From: Acidobacteriota bacterium
Lineage (GTDB): Bacteria > Acidobacteriota > Aminicenantia > UBA2199
Length of the DNA: 33,810 nucleotides
Assembly: GCA_028749105.1 (NCBI GenBank)
Contig: JAQUQF010000002.1
Span: 1-33,810 of the forward strand
Direction of reading: 5' to 3'
Program-made: the position numbers and the translations under genes
Notes under the pieces: generated by a model
The model's input: only the letters and a program-made list of their open reading frames with translations
Told to the model about the DNA's origin: nothing
Database searches by the model: none
In this document: piece by piece, positions 8,320 through 17,248 of the stretch
Layout of the letters: every line of letters starts with the position of its first letter
How positions within the stretch are numbered: position 1 is the stretch's first letter

Positions 8320-10368
8320 TCAGCGGACCTTCATGACCACGAAGGTCAGGTCGTCGGCATTGGCACGGCCGGCGGAGAACTCGATGGCCCTGGCCAGGAT
8401 CTTCTCCTTGATTTCCAGCGCCGACAGCGCGGCGTTGGCGCACAGCATCGCCTTCAGCTCGCTGACGCCCAGCATCTTCTCCTCGCTGTCCATTATCTCC
8501 GACAACCCGTCGGAGAAGAAGAAGAGGATGTCTCCGGGGCTGTAGGGCAGCCGCAGTTCCTCGATCCCCTCCTGGGTGAAGCTGTTCAGCCCCAGGGCCA
8601 TGCCGCGCGGCGACAGCTCCAGGCACTCCCCCTTCCCCGCCTGGTAGAAAAGGGCCGGGGTGTGGCCGGAGCGCGAGAAGATCAGGTTCCTGGCCTGCAG
8701 GTCGAAGCGCACCAGGTTGACGGTGATGAACGTGACCTTCTCAAAGGAGCCCTGCAGGCTGAGGTTGCATTCGTTGAGGATGGCCGCCGGCTCCTTGCCG
8801 GTCTTCTGCAGGCAGTTCATGATGCCCTTCAGCTCGGCCATGTAAAAAGCGGCCTGGGCCCCCTTGCCCGAGACATCGGCCACCAGCACCGAAAGGAAAG
8901 TGCCCGGGGAGTGAAAGTAGTCGAAATAGTCGCCGGCGATCTCGGTGGCCGGGATGTTGACGGCGGCAATGTCGAACTCGGGGCAGGCGAAATGGTCGGG
9001 GGGCAGCAGCTTCAGCTGGATGCCGCGGGCGATGCGCAGCTCCTCCTCCAGGCGCTGCTTCTCCTTCTCCTCGGTCAGCAGGCGGCCGATGCCCGAGGCC
9101 ATGTCGTTGAACGACTCGGCCAAAAAATGCATCTGCTCGCGCGACTTGATGCGGATGCGGTAGGAGAAATCGCCGCGGCGGATCTTCTCGGTCCCCCTGG
9201 TCAGCTCGTTCACGGCGCGGGTGATGACGCGTACCATTTGGAAGCCGATGAAGAACGAGACGATGATGAAGAAGCCGAACAGGACAAGCATGAAGCGCAC
9301 CAGCGTCGCAATGGGAAAAACCGAAGACTGGCTGTCGCTCTTCTGCAGCACCTGCCGCTCCTTCTGCAGCTCGTCCAACTGCTGGCTCTTGGCCAGGAGC
9401 TCGGATTGACTGCCGCCGGCCTGGATCTCCTTTTCCAGCTTTTTGGCCTGCGCCTGCAGCACGGCGGAGCGGTCGGAGGTCTTCAGTTTCTGCAGGATCT
9501 TCGAGTAGTCGTTGATCAGCAGGAACATGTTGAACTTGAGCACAGGCTTGCCAGCCTTCATTTCGTCGAAGTCCCAGTAGCGGAAGGTGAATGGGAAGGG
9601 GAAATGGTATTTTTCAAAGGCGGCCGCATCATTCTCTTCCAGGCGCACCGTCATCTGCTGCGGCGAGGAGCGGCGGACGGCCGTGCCGCCGGCGCCCATG
9701 AACATCACCCGGAAGTCGCCGATGGGCGGCATGGCGTCGAAAGTTTCCTGGTTCAGGGTCTCCAGGATCAGTGCCGCGTAGACTCCCCGGCGCTGCTGAA
9801 CGCCATGGTACAATACGCCCCCGGCCTTGAGAAAGCCCGACGTGAACGTGGCCAGCGCCCCATTGGGGTCCAGGACCTTCAGGGAGAGGTCTTCGGGATA
9901 CGTGAAGAAGGGCTCGAGCCGGCCGTCCTTCTCCTTGAAAAAGGCCAGGTTCAGGAAGCGCGGCCGGCGACGGCGGTAACGCTCCACTTCCTGGACGATC
10001 CGCTTCTCATCGGCCATATCCAGATAGTAGCCGGCGCTGTCCTCGAAGCCCTTGATGTCATTTTGCAGCAGGTTATCGAAGATGGCCGTATTGTACTGGT
10101 AGATGATGATGTTGGTGATCAGGTAGTAGAAGACCGAGATCAGCACGATGGGGGTGACGATGAAGAACAGCGAGGCGATGATCAGGCGGTTGCGGATCTT
10201 CCACAACAGGCGGCGGCGGACAATGCCCAGCAGGCGTACCACGCCAAGGATGATGGTCAGCCACAGAAAGAAGGTGAACGTGCCGGGCTTGAAAAAGACA
10301 TACGAGACAATGGTCCACAGGGCGAGGAGAATGATCGCCAGATCAAGTTTGCGGAGTTTGGAGAGCAT
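8320..10368 (-). CDS. membrane sensor phosphatase with HAMP and PP2C/SpoIIE domains
   Basis: A 682-residue membrane-bound serine/threonine phosphatase of the RsbU/SpoIIE kind. In order: hydrophobic helices at about 8-24, 30-50 and 60-92; an extracytoplasmic sensor region (about 93-350) ending in a coiled coil (300-343); a membrane helix (353-378); a HAMP linker (about 378-430); a signalling helix; and the SpoIIE domain (about 465-682). Metal-binding acids are visible at D480 (AGDYFD), D498 (DVSGKG), D620 (SDGLSE) and D672/D673 (ADDLT). Such enzymes usually dephosphorylate an anti-sigma-factor antagonist in partner switching; no such partner is in the window. No Shine-Dalgarno precedes the only possible ATG, and a strong -10 box lies six bases upstream, suggesting a leaderless message. 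Confidence 0.9.
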   Translation of the reverse strand: MLSKLRKLDLAIILLALWTIVSYVFFKPGTFTFFLWLTIILGVVRLLGIVRRRLLWKIRNRLIIASLFFIVTPIVLISVFYYLITNIIIYQYNTAIFDNLLQNDIKGFEDSAGYYLDMADEKRIVQEVERYRRRRPRFLNLAFFKEKDGRLEPFFTYPEDLSLKVLDPNGALATFTSGFLKAGGVLYHGVQQRRGVYAALILETLNQETFDAMPPIGDFRVMFMGAGGTAVRRSSPQQMTVRLEENDAAAFEKYHFPFPFTFRYWDFDEMKAGKPVLKFNMFLLINDYSKILQKLKTSDRSAVLQAQAKKLEKEIQAGGSQSELLAKSQQLDELQKERQVLQKSDSQSSVFPIATLVRFMLVLFGFFIIVSFFIGFQMVRVITRAVNELTRGTEKIRRGDFSYRIRIKSREQMHFLAESFNDMASGIGRLLTEEKEKQRLEEELRIARGIQLKLLPPDHFACPEFDIAAVNIPATEIAGDYFDYFHSPGTFLSVLVADVSGKGAQAAFYMAELKGIMNCLQKTGKEPAAILNECNLSLQGSFEKVTFITVNLVRFDLQARNLIFSRSGHTPALFYQAGKGECLELSPRGMALGLNSFTQEGIEELRLPYSPGDILFFFSDGLSEIMDSEEKMLGVSELKAMLCANAALSALEIKEKILARAIEFSAGRANADDLTFVVMKVR

Positions 10369-10374
10369 GGTCTG

Positions 10375-10404
10375 ATTATAATACGAACTTTGCCGAGATT
10401 ACAA
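10375..10404 (-). promoter_or_regulatory. promoter abutting the start codon of the phosphatase gene
   Basis: On the minus strand TTGTAA (10399-10404) is followed after 18 bases by a perfect TATAAT (10375-10380). Only six bases separate the -10 box from the ATG at 10368, so the expected transcription start is at or next to the A of the ATG. It overlaps the end of the sirtuin gene. Confidence 0.5.
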
Positions 10405-11148
10405 TACGGAATTCAGCCCTATCTCACGCGCCAACGAACTTACGAGCGCCGTTGCGCTCCCCTGCAGGAAGACGTCGGCGATGGGGGTGAAATTGGACTC
10501 GTGGAGATTGATTTCGATCAGCCTGGCGCCTCTGGCCTTGGCCAAAGGCGGCACCTGGCAGGCGGGCTGCACCTCGCCGCTGGAGCCGATGACCAGGAAG
10601 AGGTCGGCCTGCGAAGCCTCCTGGTAGGAGCGCTGCAGCGCTTTTTCCGGGATGCCCTCGCCGAAAAAGATGAAGTCGGGCTTGAGCAGTCCCCCGCAGG
10701 CGGAGCAATACGGGGGAAGCGAGGCCAGGCGCTCCGCCAGCGCCGCCTCGCGCCTGCCGCAGCCAAGACAGACCAGCCAGCGCGAGTTGCCGTGAAACTC
10801 GATCACCTCGCGACCGCCGGCCTCCTGGTGCAGGCCGTCGATGTTCTGGGTGATGACGGCCCGGACCCGTCCCGCCTTTTCCATGGCGGCAATGCCGAAA
10901 TGGGCGGCGTTGGGCTGCGCCTTGCCGAAAAAATCGTAGAATATTTCCTTGATCTTCAGCCAGCTCTCGCGGGGTTCGGCCCGGAAACGATCGATCTCCA
11001 TGAAAGCGGGGTCGATTTGGCTCCACAGACCGCCCGGCCCGCGGAAAGGCGGGATGCCGCTCTCGACCGAGATGCCGGCACCGGTGAAAACGGTTGCATG
11101 GCGGGCTTCCCGCAGCAGGAGCGCCGCCTGTGCCATCGCCTGCGGCAT
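10399..11148 (-). CDS. cobB: Sir2-family NAD-dependent protein deacylase
   Basis: A 249-residue sirtuin that removes acyl groups from lysines using NAD. Visible motifs are GAGIS (23-27) and PPFRG for NAD binding, TQNIDGLH (100-107), the catalytic His in EFHG (H119), and four zinc cysteines (C127, C130, C148, C151). The late NAD motif reads GSSGEVQPA where most members have GTS, a mild variant. The ATG lies two bases after the stop of the outer-membrane barrel gene, with AAGGA inside that gene as ribosome site. Substrate type (acetyl or longer acyl) is not decided; the Ala-Tyr-Arg signature of succinyl-specific members is not evident. Confidence 0.88.
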   Translation of the reverse strand: MPQAMAQAALLLREARHATVFTGAGISVESGIPPFRGPGGLWSQIDPAFMEIDRFRAEPRESWLKIKEIFYDFFGKAQPNAAHFGIAAMEKAGRVRAVITQNIDGLHQEAGGREVIEFHGNSRWLVCLGCGRREAALAERLASLPPYCSACGGLLKPDFIFFGEGIPEKALQRSYQEASQADLFLVIGSSGEVQPACQVPPLAKARGARLIEINLHESNFTPIADVFLQGSATALVSSLAREIGLNSVL

Positions 11149-11150
11149 GC

Positions 11151-12485
11151 CTATTCCTTGAAGATGTGGCCGAAGCGATACGTCAGGGCGAGCATGAAGA
11201 CGTTGGCGCGGAAATGGGTATTCACATCTGGGCTGACCGGGAAGTAGCCGTTCTCCAGCCAGTTGGCGTGCTGCCGCTGGAACGTGATCTCCAGCAGCAG
11301 GTTGCGCGAGAATTCGCTGCCAATGCCGCAGGAATAGCCATGAACCTGGACAACCTTGTCAACGTAAGCGGCGTAGAGCTGGCGGTCGAGCGACCAGCCG
11401 CCGCGCACGCTCAGTTTCCATGAGCGGAAGGGAATGCGGGCCTCGGCGCCAAACCGCAGATTGCGGACCTGCTTCTGCCCTGTGCTCCAGGCGTCCTTCT
11501 GCGGGTACGGGAGTACGGAGGAGCCATAATAGTCCTCGATGCTGCCGTTTTCCCATTCGATACGCGAATAGTCGGCACTCACGTCAAGCCAGGCGGCCGG
11601 CCGCAGCAGGAGGCCGAGAGAGAATTGCTCCGGGATCACCACCCGGGCCTGGCTGGTCGTCTCCTCCTTGTTGATCTTGGCGCCATTGTCATCCACCCCC
11701 CAGTCCAGCAGAACGGAGTCGAGCCGGCTTTGCAGGCCGCTGTGCCAGGAGGCGCCCAGGCGTAGCCAGTCAAACGGCGAAAAGAGGGCGCCGAGGATGA
11801 CATTGCGTCCGTATATTTTTTCGGTGAGCTGGCTGAAATACTCGCCGGTCGTGACATCCCCCACCCGCTCCACCCGAACGAAGGAGAGGGCGCCGGATCC
11901 AAAGAACTGCTGCATGGTGGCGCCCACCGAGAAATAATCGGTCGCCGCGGCCGCCAGTGAAAAGGCGAGCACGTCAAAGCCCTCGCTGCCGGTGAAGGTC
12001 ACAGTCGTCTCAAGCGGGTCGAACCAGTCATAAAGGGAGGGCACCACCTCCCGGGCCTTCCCCTTGAAGCCGTAGGGGATGTAGCGATAGTAGCTCAAGG
12101 CGAAGGTGCATGGCCGCTGCAGCGCGGAAAAGGGGGCCGAAATGGCGAAAAAATCGATCTGGTTCAGCTTGCTGGCGAAGTTGAAATTGTAGAAGCGGTA
12201 CTCCTCTGCCGCCAGGGCGTTGTCCTGCAGGTCGTAGTCGTGCCATTGCCAGGAGGCCTTGTAACCCAGGTAGAACTCGGGAGTACGCAGGTTGGCCAGT
12301 CCGGCCGGGTTCCAGAAGGAGGCGGTCAGGTCGTCGGCCACGGCGGTGAAGGCGTTGCCCATGGAGAGGGCCTTGACGCCATGGGCGAAATTATAGTAGT
12401 TGTACCAGGGTTTGTACCGGGAAAATACCAGAACCGGCAGCGCCAGCAGCAGGAGCAGCAGCAGGACCCGGAGGCGTATTTTCAT
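11151..12485 (-). CDS. outer-membrane beta-barrel protein of the FadL/PorV superfamily
   Basis: A 444-residue predicted outer-membrane protein. The signal peptide is clear (about 1-22, a run of nine Leu then ALPVLVFS). The mature N-terminus has the hallmark AHGVKALSMGNAFTAVADD and SFWNPAGLA segment (about 34-65) shared by FadL, PorV and related barrels, where it forms the plug or hatch. The rest alternates aromatic and hydrophobic residues as barrel strands do and ends in an aromatic-rich segment. The substrate is unknown: hydrophobic-compound uptake (FadL) or a secretion-related role (PorV) are both possible. AGGA lies eight bases before the ATG. It is the first gene of a tight unit with the sirtuin gene. 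Confidence 0.8.
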   Translation of the reverse strand: MKIRLRVLLLLLLLALPVLVFSRYKPWYNYYNFAHGVKALSMGNAFTAVADDLTASFWNPAGLANLRTPEFYLGYKASWQWHDYDLQDNALAAEEYRFYNFNFASKLNQIDFFAISAPFSALQRPCTFALSYYRYIPYGFKGKAREVVPSLYDWFDPLETTVTFTGSEGFDVLAFSLAAAATDYFSVGATMQQFFGSGALSFVRVERVGDVTTGEYFSQLTEKIYGRNVILGALFSPFDWLRLGASWHSGLQSRLDSVLLDWGVDDNGAKINKEETTSQARVVIPEQFSLGLLLRPAAWLDVSADYSRIEWENGSIEDYYGSSVLPYPQKDAWSTGQKQVRNLRFGAEARIPFRSWKLSVRGGWSLDRQLYAAYVDKVVQVHGYSCGIGSEFSRNLLLEITFQRQHANWLENGYFPVSPDVNTHFRANVFMLALTYRFGHIFKE

Positions 12486-12516
12486 ATCAGGTTCCTAAAA
12501 TCCCCTCGTAAAACTA

Positions 12517-12677
12517 AAATTCCAAATCCCAAGCACCAAATTCCAAATAAATTCCAAGTTCCAAATTCCAATGACCCAACCGAAAGCCATTTCCAGCATC
12601 TTTTCTTTTTTGGTCATTGGGACATTGGTGCTTGGTGCTTGTTTGGAATTTGGTGCTTGGAACTTGGTGCTTGATTC
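12517..12677. repeat. dispersed inverted repeat, copy A
   Basis: An imperfect palindrome of about 160 bases made of AAGCACCAAATTCC and AAGTTCCAAATTCC units on the left (12517-12580) and their complements (TTGGTGCTTGG, GGAATTTGG) on the right (12616-12677). The centre is less paired and contains GAAAGCC, conserved between copies. It fills the spacer between the outer-membrane protein gene and ricT. No open reading frame or terminal target duplication was recognised. Confidence 0.85.
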
Positions 12678-12705
12678 CTACCCGATCGCCCACCTGATAC
12701 TTCAA

Positions 12706-13422
12706 TCATTTCTTATCTTCGGCCAGGTCCTCTTCCTCGTCGTAGCCCACGCGCTCGCCCGGGTCCTCGATGACCACGCGGCCGCCGACCGTCTCCTCGT
12801 AGGAGAGGCAGCACATCAAGCGGCCGCACATGCCCGAGATCTTGACCGGGTTCATGTTCAGGTTCTGCTTCTTGGCCATCTGCAGGGTGATGGGCTCCAG
12901 GTTGCTCAGGAAGGTTTTGCAGCAGAGCTGGCGGCCGCAGATGCCCACGCCGCCGATCATCTTGGCCTCGTCGCGGATGCCGATCTGGCGCATTTCGATG
13001 CGCATGCGGAACTTCCTGGCCAGGTCCTTGACCAGGTCGCGGAAGTCGATGCGCCCCTCCGAGGTGAAATAGAAGATGGCCTTTTTCTCGCTGGTATAAA
13101 AAGTCACGCGCACCAGCTTGATGGGGATCTCACGCTCGCGGATGCGGTTCTGGCAATACTCGTAGGCGCGCCGTTCCTCGCGCTCCTTGCGGGCGAAGCT
13201 CTCGATATCGCGGTCGTCGGCCCGGCGCAGGATCGCGGGGATGTGCGGGACCCCCCTGGTGCAGCTGAAGAGCTCGCCGAAATGCCTGACCACCCGGCCC
13301 AGCTCCTCGCCGGTGATCGACTGGATGATGACGCAGTCGTCGGGCTTGATGTCCTCCTCGACGGTGCGGAAGTGGAGCAGGTCGCGGCGGTTCTCGATCT
13401 TGACCAGGATGACCTTATCCAT
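12706..13422 (-). CDS. ricT: PSP1-domain protein RicT/YaaT
   Basis: A 238-residue homologue of Bacillus YaaT/RicT, a PSP1-domain protein. In Bacillus it forms the Y-complex with RicA and RicF, carries Fe-S clusters and assists RNase Y-dependent mRNA processing. The PSP1 region covers most of the protein, and the cysteine motifs are intact: GICGRQLCC (C162, C167, C168) and GMCGRLMCC (C199, C204, C205). The tail is acidic. It overlaps holB by eight bases, the same holB-yaaT order as in many Firmicutes. RicA or RicF homologues are not visible here. RNase III is encoded a few kilobases away, but that is not evidence of linkage. Confidence 0.87.
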   Translation of the reverse strand: MDKVILVKIENRRDLLHFRTVEEDIKPDDCVIIQSITGEELGRVVRHFGELFSCTRGVPHIPAILRRADDRDIESFARKEREERRAYEYCQNRIREREIPIKLVRVTFYTSEKKAIFYFTSEGRIDFRDLVKDLARKFRMRIEMRQIGIRDEAKMIGGVGICGRQLCCKTFLSNLEPITLQMAKKQNLNMNPVKISGMCGRLMCCLSYEETVGGRVVIEDPGERVGYDEEEDLAEDKK

Positions 13423-14425
13423 TGGCCGCCATGCCTTGCGGGGAGTAACTGTTGATGAATTCCAGGATCAGCACCCTCGCGTTCAGGTTGCGCTGGATGT
13501 CGCGCAGCAGGAACTCCATCTTGCGGATCAGGAAGAACGTCTTGTCTATATCGGTCAGAGCGGCCAGTTCCATCAGCTTTTCCTTGTAGTCCGAATTGAT
13601 GAGCGTCCCGCTTTCGGGATCGACCAACAACACCATTATATCGCGCAGCAGCACGGAAATCAAGTTGACCATCTCGCGGAAATAGGCGATGAAGGCCTCA
13701 CGCCCGCGGCTGCGGTCGTAGAGGTCGAGCAGGATGTCCTCGACCTCGCTCTGGCGGATGAGGCGCTCCATAATACAGAGCATGGAGCGGCGCTTCTCCT
13801 CCATCTCCTGCCAATCGGCCTCCGAGAGGTCCTCCACGCATTGGGCGCTGAAAAAAGCCATCAGTCGGGCTTTTTCCGGGTCGACGCCGCGTCGCTGCAG
13901 CTCCAGCTTCACCTCGTGGTTGGACAGGGGCATGAACTTGAGGATCTGGCAGCGCGACTGGATGGTGGGCAGGATGAGGTTGATGTTCGTTGTCAGCAGG
14001 ATGAAGACATTGCTGGGCAGGGGCTCCTCCAGGGTCTTCAGGAAGGCGTTGGCCGCCGACTCGTTCGGGCGCTGGGCGTCGCGGAGGATGAATACCCGCC
14101 TCTCGCCCTGCATGGGCCGCTGGCAGGCCGTGGCGATCAGCTCGTCCAGCTGTGCCTTGCGGTAGAATTGGCCGTCGGGCTCGAGGACCCGCACGTCGGG
14201 GTAGAGCCCGCGGTCAATGGCCAGGCAGGGTCGGCAGCGGTCGCAGGCATCGAAGTGGCTCCCCTTCTGGCATACCAGGGCCTTGGCAAAATTCATGGCG
14301 AACTGCAGCTGGTGATAGGGGTCGGAGCCGGCGAAGATCAGGCTGGATGGGACGCGCTCGTTGCGCAGGTAGCCGGCCAGCGTGGCCTTGATGCGGGTGT
14401 TGCCGATCAGTTCAGCCAATGACAT
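13415..14425 (-). CDS. holB: DNA polymerase III subunit delta prime
   Basis: Clamp-loader subunit of 336 residues. It has the AAA+ fold with a degenerate Walker A (FAGSDPYHQLQFA in place of GxxGxGK[ST]), as expected for delta prime, which does not hydrolyse ATP. Zinc-binding cysteines are present (C52, C61, C64, C67; CDRCRPC). The SRC arginine-finger motif appears in TIQSRCQI, preceded by KTLEEPLPSNVFILLT, typical of the family. The C-terminal helical collar domain is weakly conserved. GGAG lies nine bases before the ATG. Repeat copy B lies between this gene and the end of the uvrA-like gene upstream. Confidence 0.9.
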   Translation of the reverse strand: MSLAELIGNTRIKATLAGYLRNERVPSSLIFAGSDPYHQLQFAMNFAKALVCQKGSHFDACDRCRPCLAIDRGLYPDVRVLEPDGQFYRKAQLDELIATACQRPMQGERRVFILRDAQRPNESAANAFLKTLEEPLPSNVFILLTTNINLILPTIQSRCQILKFMPLSNHEVKLELQRRGVDPEKARLMAFFSAQCVEDLSEADWQEMEEKRRSMLCIMERLIRQSEVEDILLDLYDRSRGREAFIAYFREMVNLISVLLRDIMVLLVDPESGTLINSDYKEKLMELAALTDIDKTFFLIRKMEFLLRDIQRNLNARVLILEFINSYSPQGMAANG

Positions 14426-14540
14426 TCGATGTAGCTCCGTAGCGCGTGTTCACGCATGAAATTCAATCAAATGGTACCACACTATCAGGGTTTGCGAAAG
14501 ACTGGGTGCATGCCAGACGGTTGAAAGTCGTAAGAATAAG

Positions 14541-14698
14541 GCACCAAGCTCCAAGCACCAAATTCCAAATAAATTCCAATTTCCAAATTCCAATGTCCAA
14601 AACGAAAGCCATTTCAGTTTCTTTTCTTCGTTCGGTTCATTTGGACATTGGTGCTTGGTGCTTGTTTGGAATTTGGTGCTTGGGATTTGGAATTTTAG
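14541..14698. repeat. dispersed inverted repeat, copy B (overlaps the uvrA end)
   Basis: Same family as the element at 12517. The left arm (14541-14600) and right arm (14640-14698) carry the same CAAGCACCAAATTCC and TTGGTGCTTGG units, and the centre again holds GAAAGCCATTTC. The right arm is read as the last codons of the uvrA-like gene on the minus strand. Confidence 0.85.
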
Positions 14699-17219
14699 TC
14701 TTCCTGATGCTATTTTTTGTATCTTTCTCAGCTGATTTCTTCTTCAGATACTTTCCTGTCAGCGAGTTTTTGCATTGCATCAGGCCGGCGACATCTCCTT
14801 GGTACACGACCTTGCCTCCGTGCTTGCCACCGCCGGGTCCCAGGTCGATCACGTGGTCGGCAACGCGCAGCATCTCCAGGTTGTGCTCGATGACCACCAC
14901 GGTATGGCCGCGGTCAAGCAGCGCCTGGAAGACATCGATCAGCTTGCGCACATCGTCGAAGTGGAGGCCGACGGTGGGTTCGTCCAGGATGTAGACGGTC
15001 GGGCTCCCCGAGCCGCGGGCCAGCTCCTTGGTCAGCTTGATGCGCTGCGATTCGCCGCCGGAGAGGGTTTGCGAGCCCTGGCCCAGGCGCAGGTAGCCCA
15101 AACCGACGTCGATGAGGATGCGCATCTTGCGCGCCAGCGCCGGCACGGCGGCGAACAGCTCGCTGGCCTCGCTGGCGGTCAGGTCGAGGACGTCGGCGAT
15201 GGAGCGCCCCTTGTACTTGACCTGTCGCGTCTCCGAGTTGAAGCGCTCGCCGTCACAGACCGGGCAGGTGATCTCCAGCTGGGGCAGGAAGCTCATCTGC
15301 AGTCTTTGCACGCCCAGACCCTCGCAGGCCTCGCAGCGGCCGCCGCGCACGTTGTAGCTGAAGCGCCCCGAGGCATAGCCTCTCACCTTGGCCTCGGGCA
15401 GGGCGGCGAACAACTCGCGCACCATGGCCATGACGCCGATATAGGTGGCCGGGCAGGAGCGCGAGTTCTTGCCGATGGCCGACTGGCTGACCATCAGCAC
15501 CCGCTTGACCCCGTCAAGTCCCGAAACGGCGCCGCAGGCGAGGCGCGGGCTGGGGAACGGCACACCCTCCAGCTCGCGGCGCAGGATGGGCGCCAGGGCA
15601 TCGACGACCAGGGAGCTCTTTCCCGAGCCGGAGACGCCGCTGACCACGGTCAGGCAATTGAGGGGCAGGCGCAGGTCGATCCCCTGCAGGTTGTTGAGGC
15701 GGATGCCCTCTATGGCGAGGTAGGCGGCACCCGACGTGTCGCGCGGCGGTCGGGGCGCAATGCGGCGGCGGCCGTAGACGTACTCCGAGGTCAAGGATTT
15801 CTCCGCGGCGGCAAAACCGGCGATGGGGCCGGCGTACATGATCTCCCCGCCGTGTTCCCCCGCCCCGGGGCCGATGTCGACCACATGGTCGGCGGCACGG
15901 ATGGTCTCCTCGTCGTGCTCGACCACGATGAGGGTGTTGCCCATTTCGCGCAGCCGGCGCAGGATGCGCAGCAGGTTGAGCTGCTCGGAAAAATGCATGC
16001 CGATCGAGGGCTCGTCGAGGATGTAGATGATGCCGTTCAGGCCGAAGCCGAGCTGCGAGACGAGGCGGGCGCGCTGCAGCTCGCCACCGGAGATGGTGTC
16101 GATGCGGCGATTGAGCGCAACGTAGCCCAGGTTCAGCGTGACGAAGGATTCCAGGCGCTGGATGATCTGCGGCAGAAGGGCGCGGGCCACACCGGCCTCG
16201 GCGGGGGTCGGGCGCACGTTCTTGAAGAAGGCGAGCAGGTCAATGATCTCCATCTCCCCCAGTTCAAATATGTTGCGGCCGCGGAAGTAGAAGGCGCGGC
16301 TCTCGGCGCGGAAGCCGCTGCCGCCGCAGTCGGAACAGGTGCCATCCTCTCCTGGAAGGGCGTCCAGGCGGCCATTGCCCAGACAGCGCGGGCAGGCCCC
16401 TTCGGGCGAATTGAGCGAGAAGGTCCCCGGCTGGGGCTCGGCCAGCGAGATGTCGCAGCGCGGGCAGTGCAGGCGGCCGGAGAAGAAAGCCTCCTCCGTC
16501 CCGGCCCGGACCAGAATCTCGCCGTCGCCCTCGGTCAGGGCCAGGGCGATGCTCTCGCCCAGACGTGCGGCCGCGGCGCGCGTGTCCGGCACGACATCGA
16601 CGGCATCGATCTGGACGGCGATGCGGTGGCGCACATTGCGGGCCAGGGCGGGTGGGTCGTCCAGATAATATTCCTTGCCGTCGACAAGCGCCTTGAGGAA
16701 CCCCCGCTTGCAGTACTTCTCGAACAGGGCCTGGTAACTGCCGCGGCGATAACGCACCAGCGGGCTGTAAATGCGCACCAAAGAACCGGCAAAGCGGCTC
16801 AGGACGGCCTGCTGGATCTTATCCGCCGAGTAGCGGCTGATGGCATCGCCGCAGCGTGGGCAGCGCGCCTCGCCCAGCCTGGAGAAGAGCAGCCGCAAGT
16901 AGGGGGCAACCTCGGAAACGGTCCCCACCGTGGAGTTGTAATAGAACGAGGAGTGCTTCTGGTCGATGGAGATGGTCGGGGCAATGCCCTTGATCGAGCG
17001 CACGTCGGGCCGCTCCAGCGACTTGATGTACTGGCGGGCGTAGGCGGAGAGCGATTCCAGGTATTTGCGCTGCCCTTCCTGGAAAATCGTGTCGTAGGCC
17101 AGGGTGGACTTGCCCGACCCCGAGACGCCGCAGACGACGATCAATTGTTTTTTGGGCAGCCTTAAATGCAGGTGCCTTAAATTGTGCTTATGCGCGTCAA
17201 TAATTTCGAGGTATGACAT
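14637..17219 (-). CDS. uvrA: UvrA-family excinuclease ATPase, short and divergent
   Basis: Damage-recognition ATPase of nucleotide excision repair, or a UvrA-like paralogue. At 860 residues it is shorter than usual UvrA (about 940). Both ABC halves are complete: Walker A GVSGSGKST (about 31-39) and GVSGSGKSS, signatures ISGGELQRARL and LSGGESQRIKL, Walker B YILDEPSIG and YILDEPTVG. The UvrB-binding region and the Cys pairs of both zinc modules are present. The conserved IDQSPIGRTPRSNPATY segment is altered to VSQSAIGKNSRSCPATY, so this may be a second-class UvrA. The last residues (about KIPNPKHQIPNKHQAPMSK) are encoded by repeat copy B and are not family sequence. No Shine-Dalgarno precedes the ATG. 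Confidence 0.88.
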   Translation of the reverse strand: MSYLEIIDAHKHNLRHLHLRLPKKQLIVVCGVSGSGKSTLAYDTIFQEGQRKYLESLSAYARQYIKSLERPDVRSIKGIAPTISIDQKHSSFYYNSTVGTVSEVAPYLRLLFSRLGEARCPRCGDAISRYSADKIQQAVLSRFAGSLVRIYSPLVRYRRGSYQALFEKYCKRGFLKALVDGKEYYLDDPPALARNVRHRIAVQIDAVDVVPDTRAAAARLGESIALALTEGDGEILVRAGTEEAFFSGRLHCPRCDISLAEPQPGTFSLNSPEGACPRCLGNGRLDALPGEDGTCSDCGGSGFRAESRAFYFRGRNIFELGEMEIIDLLAFFKNVRPTPAEAGVARALLPQIIQRLESFVTLNLGYVALNRRIDTISGGELQRARLVSQLGFGLNGIIYILDEPSIGMHFSEQLNLLRILRRLREMGNTLIVVEHDEETIRAADHVVDIGPGAGEHGGEIMYAGPIAGFAAAEKSLTSEYVYGRRRIAPRPPRDTSGAAYLAIEGIRLNNLQGIDLRLPLNCLTVVSGVSGSGKSSLVVDALAPILRRELEGVPFPSPRLACGAVSGLDGVKRVLMVSQSAIGKNSRSCPATYIGVMAMVRELFAALPEAKVRGYASGRFSYNVRGGRCEACEGLGVQRLQMSFLPQLEITCPVCDGERFNSETRQVKYKGRSIADVLDLTASEASELFAAVPALARKMRILIDVGLGYLRLGQGSQTLSGGESQRIKLTKELARGSGSPTVYILDEPTVGLHFDDVRKLIDVFQALLDRGHTVVVIEHNLEMLRVADHVIDLGPGGGKHGGKVVYQGDVAGLMQCKNSLTGKYLKKKSAEKDTKNSIRKTKIPNPKHQIPNKHQAPMSK

Positions 17220-17248
17220 AGATTAGATGTTATCATAAATTTAGGCAC

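Noticed and set aside
8662..11247. Very long plus-strand open frame (861 codons) opposite the phosphatase and sirtuin genes
   Set aside because: It is a shadow of GC-rich codon use in two well-supported minus-strand genes; the translation is low-complexity (Gln, Ala, Leu, Asp rich) with no family motif.
12531..12680. CRISPR-like appearance of the short repeated units in the dispersed repeats
   Set aside because: The units are unequal, arranged as inverted arms and not separated by unique spacers of constant length; no cas gene is near.
14775..17165. Plus-strand open frame of about 800 codons opposite uvrA
   Set aside because: Antisense shadow of a conserved ABC protein; no recognisable domains and no ribosome site.
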